Positions 5,732 to 12,410 of a stretch of 15,999 nucleotides of DNA are shown piece by piece. Numbering within the stretch: position 1 is the stretch's first letter; each line of letters opens with the position of its first letter. The stretch is taken from positions 1-15,999 of the forward strand of contig CAMNNG010000017.1 of NCBI GenBank assembly GCA_946545145.1, in the 5' to 3' direction. This DNA is from an uncultured Bacillota bacterium (lineage in GTDB: Bacteria; Bacillota; Clostridia; Peptostreptococcales; Anaerovoracaceae). The notes under the pieces are model-generated. The model saw only the letters and a program-made list of their open reading frames with translations. It made no database searches and was not told where the DNA came from. The translations under genes and the position numbers were made by a program.

Positions 5732-6801
5732 ATCAGAACATCCATCAGTCCCGCTGCTGTCGCTGCGACTACGGCCGGCACCGCCCTGACGGCGACGCAC
5801 GGGTCGTGTCTGCCTTCGATCTTCAGCTGCTCGGCTCTCATTTCCTTCAAGTTTACCGACTCCTGCACCTTTGAGATGGAAGGAGTCGGTTTAAAGGACA
5901 GCCTCGCGATGAGCGGCATGCCTGTAGTGATGCCTCCGAGCAGGCCTCCGGCGTTGTTCGTCCTTGCGGCGACTTCGCCGCCTTCCATGTAGTAAGCGTC
6001 ATTGTTTTCGGATCCCCTCATCGAAGCGACGCGCGCGCCGGCTCCGAATTCGACGGCCTTTACGGCAGGGATGCCGAAGTATATAGGTGAAAGGATGCTC
6101 TCGACGCCGTCGTACATCGCTCCGCCCTTCCCGACCGGAAGGCCCAGAGCCGCGACCTCGATGACGGCTCCGATGGAGTCGCCTTCATCCTTTGCATTCA
6201 TTATCTCAGAGGCCATCTTTTCCCGGGCGGCCTCTTCAAGGACGGCCAGCTCTCCCGGGACCAGCCCTGTTATCTCATCGATCTCAGGCCTCAGCGGATC
6301 GAACGCTCTGTCCGAAGCCGATCCGACGGACAGCAGGTGCGCGCCTATCCTTATCCCCTTCTTTTCCAGGGCCTGGAGCGCGATTCCTCCCGCTATGCAA
6401 AGAGGCGCCGTCATCCTTCCGGAAAACGGTCCTCCGCCCGCCATGTTGAGATCGCTCCCGTATCTGTATCTTGCGGGAAAGTCTGCGTGGCCCGGCCTTG
6501 GAACGTCCGCCAGCTTTTTGTAGTCGCCCGACCTCTGGTCCGTGTTCTTTATGACGGCGCGGAGCGAGCCCGTGCCGTCCGGTCCCAATGCCCTGTCAGT
6601 TACGATGAAGCGGTCCGGTTCCTTCCTCTTCGTTGCGAACGGTCCGTTTCCGGGCGCGCGAAGATCGAGGAACTGCTGGAGCCTCTCCTCATCAAAATCC
6701 ATAGCCTCCCCCGGGAGGCCTTCTATCCTTACGCCTATCTCGGGCTCGTGCGAGCCTCCGAATATGGTTACTTTGAACTTCCTTCCGAATGTCGATTCCA
6801 T
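5728..6801 (-). CDS. aroC: Chorismate synthase
   Basis: The 357-residue FMN-dependent enzyme removes phosphate from EPSP to make chorismate. The conserved histidines are present: GGSHE (His18) and RPGHAD (His105). The C-terminal signatures NNAGGLLGG, KPTPSI and GRHDPC are intact. The stretch that reads GRSSARET in enterobacterial enzymes is here GGGPFSGRMT (122-131), and RRPGQS is RAPGNG (48-53). I recall this variant from other clostridial enzymes, so I treat it as lineage divergence rather than damage. The start at 6801 shares its A with the aroA stop (TAATG), with GGAAGG about 8 nt upstream. A longer in-frame ATG at 6900 would overlap aroA by 100 nt and add unrelated residues. Confidence 0.95.
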   Translation of the reverse strand: MESTFGRKFKVTIFGGSHEPEIGVRIEGLPGEAMDFDEERLQQFLDLRAPGNGPFATKRKEPDRFIVTDRALGPDGTGSLRAVIKNTDQRSGDYKKLADVPRPGHADFPARYRYGSDLNMAGGGPFSGRMTAPLCIAGGIALQALEKKGIRIGAHLLSVGSASDRAFDPLRPEIDEITGLVPGELAVLEEAAREKMASEIMNAKDEGDSIGAVIEVAALGLPVGKGGAMYDGVESILSPIYFGIPAVKAVEFGAGARVASMRGSENNDAYYMEGGEVAARTNNAGGLLGGITTGMPLIARLSFKPTPSISKVQESVNLKEMRAEQLKIEGRHDPCVAVRAVPAVVAATAAGLMDVLI

Positions 6802-8072
6802 TACTCTATCCTTCCGCCCAGCTTCTTCATGTCTTCGAAGAAACCCGGGTATGATTTTGCGGCTGCTTCCGCGCCGTGCACTGTGACAGGAGCCTTGCAT
6901 CCGAGGGCCGCCACCGCAGCAGCCATCACTATCCTGTGATCGCCCGCTCCGTCGACCTCGCCGCCGTCCAGTTCCTTCTTTCCGTGCACGAGGATGCCGT
7001 CTTCCAGCTCGTGTATGTCAGCTCCGAGAGAAGAGAGCATCTCACAGGTCGTCCTTATCCTGTCGCTTTCCTTGATCCTGAGCCTTGCGCCGTTCTCGAT
7101 TACTGTTGTCCCCTCGCGAAGGGCTCCGAAGACGCAGGCTATGGGCACCAGATCAGGCACCTGCGACGCGTCCACTATCACAGGTCCCCTCGTCGGCTCC
7201 AGTATGCGGGCTATCTTCCTGTCGCCCTGGGCCGAAGCCGGATCCAGGCCTTCGACCCTGACGCTTCCGCCTCTTGTTTTCAGTATCTCATTCGCCACCA
7301 GCCAGAACGCTCCGTTCGACCAGTCGCCTTCGACCTTTATCTCCGGCGCCGGAGCGGCATATCTCTGGTTTCCTTTTATATAATATGTGTCTTCTTCCCT
7401 GAGGATGACTATCCCGAAGTACTTCAGGACGTCGAGCGTCATCTGCACGTAAGCCTTCGATTCCATCGGGCTCGTTATCGTTATCCGGCTGTCCTCCTGC
7501 GCAAGAGGAAGAGCCATCAAAAGCCCTGTCAGAAACTGCGAGCTGACGTTACCGGGAAGCTCGAAGTCTCCGCCTCTCATCCGTCCGCTGACCGTCATGA
7601 TCTTTCTTCCGCGGACGCCTTCATTCGCGCTGCTGTCCGGCGCCACACATACCTGCGCCGTTTCGGCCTGAGCTCTTTCTATGACGACTCCGTGCTCCGC
7701 CATCTGCTCGTCGAGCGGTGACAGCGGTCTTTCCGGAAGCCTTCCCTCTCCGTAGAATTCCGCCCCGCATCCGTATGTCACGGACAGCGGCAGCATGAAT
7801 CTCAGGGTCGATCCGCTTTCCCCGCACTCGAGCACGGGAAGTCCGCTTACTCCTCCGGCCGGCTGCGCCGCGCCAGCATCCTGGACCGGATCGGCCTCCT
7901 GCAATGCCGCGAGGCATCTTTTCGTCGCCTTTATATCATCCGACATATTCCCCGTCTCAACAAAGCAGCCGCCTGCCATCGCCGCGGCGATGAGTAGGCG
8001 GTGCGCCTGTGATTTTGACTCGGGCGCCCTTATCACGCCCGAAAGTTTCGACGGGTATATCGTTACATCCAT
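6801..8072 (-). CDS. aroA: 3-phosphoshikimate 1-carboxyvinyltransferase (EPSP synthase)
   Basis: The 423-residue enzyme joins shikimate 3-phosphate and phosphoenolpyruvate. Recognised elements are ESKSQAHR with Lys20-Ser21, ESGSTLR at 85-91, SSQFLTGLL, the catalytic aspartate in VPDLVP (Asp307) and LRIKESDRI at 331-339. The glycine that is replaced by alanine in many glyphosate-insensitive enzymes is present (Gly88), although the flanking residues (STLRF) differ from the enterobacterial TAMRP. Residues about 58-80 form an Ala/Gly/Pro-rich insertion before that motif, unlike typical family members. The gene starts 3 nt after the aroB stop, with AAGG about 8 nt before the ATG. Confidence 0.95.
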   Translation of the reverse strand: MDVTIYPSKLSGVIRAPESKSQAHRLLIAAAMAGGCFVETGNMSDDIKATKRCLAALQEADPVQDAGAAQPAGGVSGLPVLECGESGSTLRFMLPLSVTYGCGAEFYGEGRLPERPLSPLDEQMAEHGVVIERAQAETAQVCVAPDSSANEGVRGRKIMTVSGRMRGGDFELPGNVSSQFLTGLLMALPLAQEDSRITITSPMESKAYVQMTLDVLKYFGIVILREEDTYYIKGNQRYAAPAPEIKVEGDWSNGAFWLVANEILKTRGGSVRVEGLDPASAQGDRKIARILEPTRGPVIVDASQVPDLVPIACVFGALREGTTVIENGARLRIKESDRIRTTCEMLSSLGADIHELEDGILVHGKKELDGGEVDGAGDHRIVMAAAVAALGCKAPVTVHGAEAAAKSYPGFFEDMKKLGGRIE

Positions 8073-8075
8073 TTC

Positions 8076-9143
8076 CTAACCTTCAAGTCCCAGTCTGAAG
8101 AACTCCAGGAGTTCCTCGACCTTTATATCCATTATCGCGCCTTCACCGATCTGGAGCGGTATCACGAGCGATATCGTAGAGCCGTTCCTCTTCTTGTCCT
8201 TCAGGGCCGCGCTCGCAAGCTCCTCCGCCCCGAACGGACACTTCGGATCGATGCCGTATCTTTCGAGGGTCTGCCAGAGAGGTATCGTGCAGTCCTCGTT
8301 CGACCAGCCCTTCCTGTATGCGGCCTTCGACGCCGCAAGCATTCCCATGGCCACGGCGCGTCCGTGTGAGATCTCATATCCCGAGCAGAGCTCGATCGCG
8401 TGCCCCATCGTGTGGCCGTAGTTCAGGAGCTTTCTCGGTCCGATGTCGTATTCATCGGCTTCCACGAGGTCGCGCTTCACCATGATCGCGCGCTCAGCCG
8501 TCATCTCGACGAAGTCGTTGATCCTGGGCGCTTCTTTGTAAGCGACATATTCGAAGAGGTCCTTGTCTCCTATCATGCCGCATTTGATGATCTCTGCGAG
8601 ACCTTCCTTGAACTGCTCTTCGGGGAGGCTGTCCATGCTGTTCGTATCGAAGAGCACGATAGCCGGCTGGTGGAATGCGCCTGCAAGGTTCTTTCCCGCC
8701 TTGAGGTTGACCGCCGTCTTTCCTCCGACGCTGGAGTCGACAGCCGAAAGCAGCGTCGTCGGCATCTGCACGTAGTTGATGCCGCGCAGGAACGAAGCCG
8801 CCGCGAATCCGGTAAGATCGCCTATGACTCCGCCGCCGAGGGCTACGAGGATGTCCGTCCTCGTAAAGTGCTTTTCGGCGAGATACTCGAGTATCCTCGC
8901 GTAGTTCGACATCGACTTCGTCTGCTCTCCGGGAGCGAATATGAGAAGATGGGTATCGAAGCCGGCCCCCGAAAGGGATCCGATCACCCTGTCGCTGAAG
9001 AGCTCCCTGGTCGTCGTATCACAGATGACGCAGGCCTTCCTCGCTCCGCTTACTCCTCTGATCAGACGGCCCGCGTTCTCCATCAGGCCGCTTCCTATTT
9101 TCACATCATACTTCTTTGAAGCTCTGACAGTCAGGCTAAGCAT
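8076..9143 (-). CDS. aroB: 3-dehydroquinate synthase
   Basis: The 355-residue NAD- and metal-dependent cyclase turns DAHP into 3-dehydroquinate, the second pathway step. Motifs are PGEQTK at 71-76, the NAD-binding GGGVIGD at 103-109 and DSSVGGKTAVN at 136-146. The expected zinc ligands are Glu184 (GLAEIIK), His244 (NYGHTMGH) and His260 (SHGRAVAMGM), with His248 as the likely catalytic partner. The length is standard. Its ATG shares one base with the tyrA stop (TGATG), and AAGGAG lies 8 nt before it within tyrA, so translation is likely coupled. Confidence 0.96.
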   Translation of the reverse strand: MLSLTVRASKKYDVKIGSGLMENAGRLIRGVSGARKACVICDTTTRELFSDRVIGSLSGAGFDTHLLIFAPGEQTKSMSNYARILEYLAEKHFTRTDILVALGGGVIGDLTGFAAASFLRGINYVQMPTTLLSAVDSSVGGKTAVNLKAGKNLAGAFHQPAIVLFDTNSMDSLPEEQFKEGLAEIIKCGMIGDKDLFEYVAYKEAPRINDFVEMTAERAIMVKRDLVEADEYDIGPRKLLNYGHTMGHAIELCSGYEISHGRAVAMGMLAASKAAYRKGWSNEDCTIPLWQTLERYGIDPKCPFGAEELASAALKDKKRNGSTISLVIPLQIGEGAIMDIKVEELLEFFRLGLEG

Positions 9144-9985
9144 CAGAATATCTCCTTATCTATCTCGAGCTTTCTGACGCGTCCTTCGCGCAGAAGCTCC
9201 ATCAGTTTCTCTTCATCTCTGTTCTTCAGAGCGCTGCTGTAGTCTTCGAGCCTGCCTATCAGCCCGTCGATCTCTTCGATCAGCGGCTCCGGATTGTCCA
9301 GGAAGAGCTCCGTCCACATCGATTCGTTGAGCTTTGCGACCCTCGTCATGTCGCGGTAGCTTCCCGCCGAGAAGCCCTCGTGGTCGCTGGCCGTCGGGCT
9401 CTTGACGTAAGCGCTCGAGACGACGTGAGCGAGCTGCGATGTGTAAGCGATTATCCTGTCGTGATCCTCCGGCGAGACCACCGGAGTGCTTGCGAATCCG
9501 GCGTCCTTCATAAGGTGCGATACGCGGTCCACGACTTCGATCGGCTCTCCCGTCATCGGGACGAGGATCATCGGCGCGCCGTTGAAAAGCGCCTTCTTCG
9601 AGTATTCGAATCCCATGTGCTCGACGCCCGCCATGGGGTGTCCGCCTATGAAGGTGAAGCCCTTTTCCTTCGCTATCGGGAAGAGCTCGTTGCATACGAT
9701 ACCTTTGACGCCGCATGTATCAAGGACTATCGCGCCCTTCTTGATCACATCGGCGTGATCTTTGACGAACTGTATCGTCTCCTTCGGATAGAGGCCGAGG
9801 ATGATGAGATCGCACTCGCCGATCATCTCTTCCGTCAGGACACCTTCCGTCGCTCCGACCAGAACGGCCTTGTGCGTTATCGGGTCCTGTATATCATATC
9901 CATAGACGCTGTGGTCTGTATTCTGGTTGACGGCCTTCGCCATCGAGCCTCCTATGAGGCCGAGTCCTACGACACCAATGAGCAT
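9143..9985 (-). CDS. tyrA: Prephenate dehydrogenase
   Basis: The 280-residue NAD-dependent enzyme oxidatively decarboxylates prephenate to 4-hydroxyphenylpyruvate, the tyrosine branch. It has the Rossmann motif GLGLIGGS at 7-14, HPMAGVE at 116-122 with the catalytic-site histidine, SQLAHVV with His187, and the substrate arginine in GSYRDMTR (Arg211). There is no chorismate mutase fusion and no C-terminal ACT domain, unlike the longer Bacillus enzyme, so tyrosine feedback would have to act elsewhere. Its Shine-Dalgarno, AAGGAGGT, is formed by the last codons of aroF (Glu-Gly-Gly-Arg) 5 nt before the ATG, which shares a base with the aroF stop (TGATG). Confidence 0.95.
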   Translation of the reverse strand: MLIGVVGLGLIGGSMAKAVNQNTDHSVYGYDIQDPITHKAVLVGATEGVLTEEMIGECDLIILGLYPKETIQFVKDHADVIKKGAIVLDTCGVKGIVCNELFPIAKEKGFTFIGGHPMAGVEHMGFEYSKKALFNGAPMILVPMTGEPIEVVDRVSHLMKDAGFASTPVVSPEDHDRIIAYTSQLAHVVSSAYVKSPTASDHEGFSAGSYRDMTRVAKLNESMWTELFLDNPEPLIEEIDGLIGRLEDYSSALKNRDEEKLMELLREGRVRKLEIDKEIF

Positions 9986-11013
9986 CAGCGACCTCCTTCC
10001 GGCGCGCTTACTACGTCTCTTATCTTCCTGACCGCGGCTGCGACCGTGTCGAACTGTGCGGGAGTAAGCGACTGCGGACCATCACAAAGGGCATGCTCCG
10101 GATCGTTGTGGACCTCGATCATGAGGCCGTCCGCTCCTGCCGCTGCTGCTGCCATCGCCATCGGAAGTACGAGCTCCCTGATGCCTGTCGCGTGCGACGG
10201 GTCGACGATGACCGGAAGATGCGTCTTCTCCTTGAGGAGAGGAACGATCGAAAGGTCGAGAGTATTTCTCGTAGCAGTCTCGAATGTACGGATACCTCTT
10301 TCGCAGAGGATGACCTTCTCGTTGCCGCCGGCCATGATGTACTCCGCGCTCATCAGCAGCTCTTCCATCGTGCTCGAAAGGCCCCTCTTAAGAAGGATCG
10401 GCTTGTCGATGTGGCCGAGCTCCTTGAGCATCTCGAAGTTCTGCATGTTTCTCGCTCCGACCTGGATAACGTCAACGTCTTCGAACAGTTCGATCTGCGA
10501 CATGTCCATGATCTCAGTTACGATAGGAAGACCCGTTATCTGTTTAGCCTTCAGGAGTATCTCTATTCCCGTGCCTCTCATCCCCTGGAACGAATACGGT
10601 GATGTCCTCGGCTTGAAGGCTCCTCCTCTGAGGAAGCCGGCACCGGACGCCTTGACCTTCTCGGCGATCTCGAGCACCTGCTCTTCGCTTTCGACCGAGC
10701 ACGGTCCGGCTATCAGGCCGAAATTGCCGCCGCCGATCTTCGACTCGCCGTGCTCTCCCGCTTCGATCACAGTGTCGAGCGGATGGAACTTTCTGTTCGC
10801 GTTCTTGTAAGGCTCCGAGATCCTTCTGACCGCTTCGACTATGTCCAGAGCGTTGATGAGATCGGGGTCGATCTCGCTCGTGTCTCCGACCAGACCGAGG
10901 ATAGTCGTCTTCTCTCCTTCCGAGAGATGGATCTTGAGGTTCATGCTCTTGAGCCATGTTACCAGATTGTCGAATTGTGTTTTTTCAGGTTGTTCTTTCA
11001 GGATGATGATCAT
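9985..11013 (-). CDS. aroF: 3-deoxy-7-phosphoheptulonate (DAHP) synthase, type I-beta
   Basis: The 342-residue entry enzyme of the pathway condenses phosphoenolpyruvate and erythrose 4-phosphate. Residues about 1-70 form the small ferredoxin-like domain found in the Thermotoga-type enzyme, where it mediates feedback by aromatic amino acids. The barrel follows with AGPCS at 102-106, RGGAFKPRTSPYSFQG at 129-144, and the expected metal ligands Cys105, His274 (DPSHATG), Glu300 and Asp311 (CDGPQSL). AGGAAG precedes the ATG at 11013. It is the first structural gene after the attenuator, so its transcription depends on read-through of the terminator at 11082-11051. Confidence 0.96.
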   Translation of the reverse strand: MIIILKEQPEKTQFDNLVTWLKSMNLKIHLSEGEKTTILGLVGDTSEIDPDLINALDIVEAVRRISEPYKNANRKFHPLDTVIEAGEHGESKIGGGNFGLIAGPCSVESEEQVLEIAEKVKASGAGFLRGGAFKPRTSPYSFQGMRGTGIEILLKAKQITGLPIVTEIMDMSQIELFEDVDVIQVGARNMQNFEMLKELGHIDKPILLKRGLSSTMEELLMSAEYIMAGGNEKVILCERGIRTFETATRNTLDLSIVPLLKEKTHLPVIVDPSHATGIRELVLPMAMAAAAAGADGLMIEVHNDPEHALCDGPQSLTPAQFDTVAAAVRKIRDVVSAPEGGR

Positions 11014-11050
11014 TTTCTTCTTCCTTTTCCTTTCTTCAGGTTCCTGTTCC

Positions 11051-11082
11051 GATAAAAATACCCCGATGGATATTCACCGGGG
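11051..11082 (-). terminator. Attenuator terminator upstream of aroF
   Basis: CCCCGGTG (11082-11075) pairs with CATCGGGG (11068-11061), eight base pairs including one G-U, around a 6-nt loop. It is followed on the minus strand by TATTTTTATC. It lies within the 5' leader of the aromatic operon, 38 nt before the aroF start and after the leader peptide, which is the position of an attenuator rather than an operon end. Confidence 0.88.
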
Positions 11083-11133
11083 CAAGTAGTTTCTAAGTTC
11101 TTTTTTTGCGTTTTGCCGACAGCGAAATCCACC
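11065..11133 (-). promoter_or_regulatory. Antiterminator pairing in the aromatic operon leader
   Basis: The minus-strand segment GGTGGATTTCGCTG (11133-11120) can pair with CGGTGAATATCCATC (11079-11065) in 14 base pairs, with one bulged U at 11072 and three G-U pairs. It uses most of both arms of the terminator, so the two structures exclude each other. An extra GGCAA/TTGCC pairing (11117-11113 with 11085-11081) could compete for the front of the terminator as well. Pairing was drawn by hand; energies were not calculated. Confidence 0.75.
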
Positions 11134-11152
11134 TTACTCTATGGGAGTAAAG
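11132..11152 (-). promoter_or_regulatory. Protector hairpin over the last control codons
   Basis: CTTTACTC (11152-11145) pairs with GAGTAAGG (11139-11132), eight base pairs with one G-U and a 5-nt loop. The first arm contains the last Phe codon and the following Thr codon of the leader peptide. The second arm contains its stop codon and the first two bases of the antiterminator. A ribosome stalled on the aromatic codons would cover the first arm and free the antiterminator. Confidence 0.72.
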
Positions 11153-11196
11153 TAAAAGTAATAATATTCAGCTGTCCACACTGTGCAGTTTTTCAT
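11134..11196 (-). CDS. Aromatic-rich leader peptide (20 aa) of the aro/tyr/phe operon
   Basis: A short ORF starts at 11196 with AAGGA ending 6 nt before its ATG, about 35 nt after the predicted transcription start. It encodes MKNCTVWTAE, then YYYFYF, then TPIE and a TAA stop. Seven of 20 residues are aromatic: Trp7, four Tyr and two Phe, six of them consecutive at residues 11-16 (11166-11149). The run sits directly ahead of the protector, antiterminator and terminator pairings and upstream of tyrosine/phenylalanine genes. This is the layout of a ribosome-sensing leader peptide; its translation works as a sensor of charged tRNA-Tyr and tRNA-Phe. The ORF and its signals are seen directly; the sensing role is inferred from the trp, phe and his leader peptides of enterobacteria. 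Confidence 0.88.
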   Translation of the reverse strand: MKNCTVWTAEYYYFYFTPIE

Positions 11197-11237
11197 TTGT
11201 TTTCCTTGTATGTCCTGTAATAATTTTGCTGTTTGCG

Positions 11238-11266
11238 ATTATACACCCATGACAAAAACATGTAAA
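11238..11266 (-). promoter_or_regulatory. Sigma-A promoter of the aromatic operon
   Basis: TTTACA (11266-11261), a 17-nt spacer and a perfect TATAAT (11243-11238) place the transcription start near 11231, giving a leader of about 218 nt before aroF. The -35 box begins only 20 nt beyond the stop codon of the upstream ybaK-like gene. No terminator separates them, so some read-through from the upstream genes is possible. Confidence 0.82.
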
Positions 11267-11285
11267 GACAAATTTATTACACTAT

Positions 11286-11789
11286 TCAGCAAATATCATC
11301 CGTCTCTGCGCCGACAACGGCCAGAAGGTCCTTCGTCTTCAGTCTGACCTGCAGACCGACCTTGCCCGCGCTTACGACGATCTCGTCAAGATCGTCCGCG
11401 CTCTTGTGCACGACCGTCGGGAACGGCTTTTTCATTCCTATCGGCGAGCAGCCGCCCTTGATGTATCCCGTCGTCGCCGTGATATCACGGGCGTGGATCA
11501 TCTCGATCTTCTTTTCTCCGAAATGCTTCGCGGCCTTTTTGAGATCCAGCTCCTCTGCTACAGGGACGCAGCACACATAGTTCTGTCCGCTGTGACCGAC
11601 TGTCACGAGGGTCTTGAACACCATCTCCACGGGAAGCCCGGTCTGCTTTGCCACGCTGACTCCGTCGAGAAAGCCGTCCGGCGCTTCGTATTCGATCAGT
11701 TCGTATTCAGCATTTGCGCTGTCGAGCATCCTCGCAGCGTTCGTCTTCTGCGCGCCCTGCTTCTTCGATTTCTTCTCTTTCTTTCCCAT
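11286..11789 (-). CDS. ybaK: YbaK/EbsC-family aminoacyl-tRNA deacylase (Cys-tRNA(Pro) type)
   Basis: The 167-residue cytosolic protein belongs to the YbaK family, which hydrolyses wrongly charged tRNA, classically cysteine on tRNA-Pro. The conserved lysine lies in VFKTLV (Lys59), and the family loop GYIKGGCSPIG is at 108-118, followed by KPFPTVV. The N-terminus has an extra lysine-rich tail (residues 1-15) not typical of the family core. AAAGGAG about 9 nt upstream supports the start. It lies 31 nt after the acetyltransferase gene and 20 nt before the aromatic operon promoter. The preferred tRNA is not decided by sequence. Confidence 0.9.
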   Translation of the reverse strand: MGKKEKKSKKQGAQKTNAARMLDSANAEYELIEYEAPDGFLDGVSVAKQTGLPVEMVFKTLVTVGHSGQNYVCCVPVAEELDLKKAAKHFGEKKIEMIHARDITATTGYIKGGCSPIGMKKPFPTVVHKSADDLDEIVVSAGKVGLQVRLKTKDLLAVVGAETDDIC

Positions 11790-11820
11790 TCCACACTGCT
11801 CCTTTGCGTCTATCCACTCT

Positions 11821-12381
11821 TCAGGCCTGTTCGCTTTGAAAGGATCGTCTGAACTCCCACTCGCGCCTCAGCATCGAAAAGCACATAGTGTCCTTGATCT
11901 TTCCATCGTACGTCATCTGGCCTGCGCGGAGCGTACCTTCATATATGAATCCCAGTTTCTCGATCACCCGGAGCGATCTTCTGTTGTCCGGTGTCGTCAC
12001 TATCGATACGACGTCCAGCTTCAGTTCCTCGAAGGCGTACCTCAGCACTTCACGGGCCGCCTCCGTCATTATCCCTCTGCCCCAGTATTCCTCGGACAGA
12101 GAGTATCCGAGCTCCTTGCTCTTCATGTCGACGCGGCGAAGATCGTTTTCGAAGCCGATGCTTCCGATCGCCTTTCCTTCGCCCTTCAGGCTGATCTTCC
12201 ATATACCCGATTTCAGGAATACCTTCTTTATCCTCATCTTCGAATCAGCGATGCTCTCATGCGGAGCCCATCCGGCGTTCGGACCGACGTTCGGTCCTTT
12301 TGCGTATTCGAAGAGGTCCTTTGCATCTCTTCTCGGGTGCCACTTCGACAGTATAAGTCTTTCTGTTTCTAAAGTTTTCAT
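11821..12381 (-). CDS. GNAT-family N-acetyltransferase (RimJ/RimL type)
   Basis: The 186-residue protein begins with ETERLILSKW, the typical first strand of RimJ/RimL-like enzymes, and has an acetyl-CoA-binding motif A at about 92-110 (ELGYSLSEEYWGRGIMTEA). It ends with the usual NRRSLRVIEKLGF and Y/EG segment. These proteins acetylate amino groups of proteins or small molecules; the acceptor cannot be told here. AAGGG shortly before the ATG at 12381 supports the start. It lies 29 nt after the LTA-synthase-like gene, so the two are probably co-transcribed. Confidence 0.9.
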   Translation of the reverse strand: MKTLETERLILSKWHPRRDAKDLFEYAKGPNVGPNAGWAPHESIADSKMRIKKVFLKSGIWKISLKGEGKAIGSIGFENDLRRVDMKSKELGYSLSEEYWGRGIMTEAAREVLRYAFEELKLDVVSIVTTPDNRRSLRVIEKLGFIYEGTLRAGQMTYDGKIKDTMCFSMLRREWEFRRSFQSEQA

Positions 12382-12410
12382 CCGATCCCTTTGCTTACCC
12401 GGCAGCCTGC

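Noticed and set aside
6802..6900. N-terminal extension of chorismate synthase
   Set aside because: It overlaps the 3' end of aroA. The TAATG junction with GGAAGG upstream gives the standard N-terminus at 6801.
11051..11231. A T-box riboswitch for the aromatic operon (GGTGGA before a terminator)
   Set aside because: The segment at 11133-11123 only partly resembles the T-box core and lacks the ACCGCG part. Only about 100 nt lie between the transcription start and this point, with no specifier-loop stem, whereas a translated aromatic leader ORF is present.
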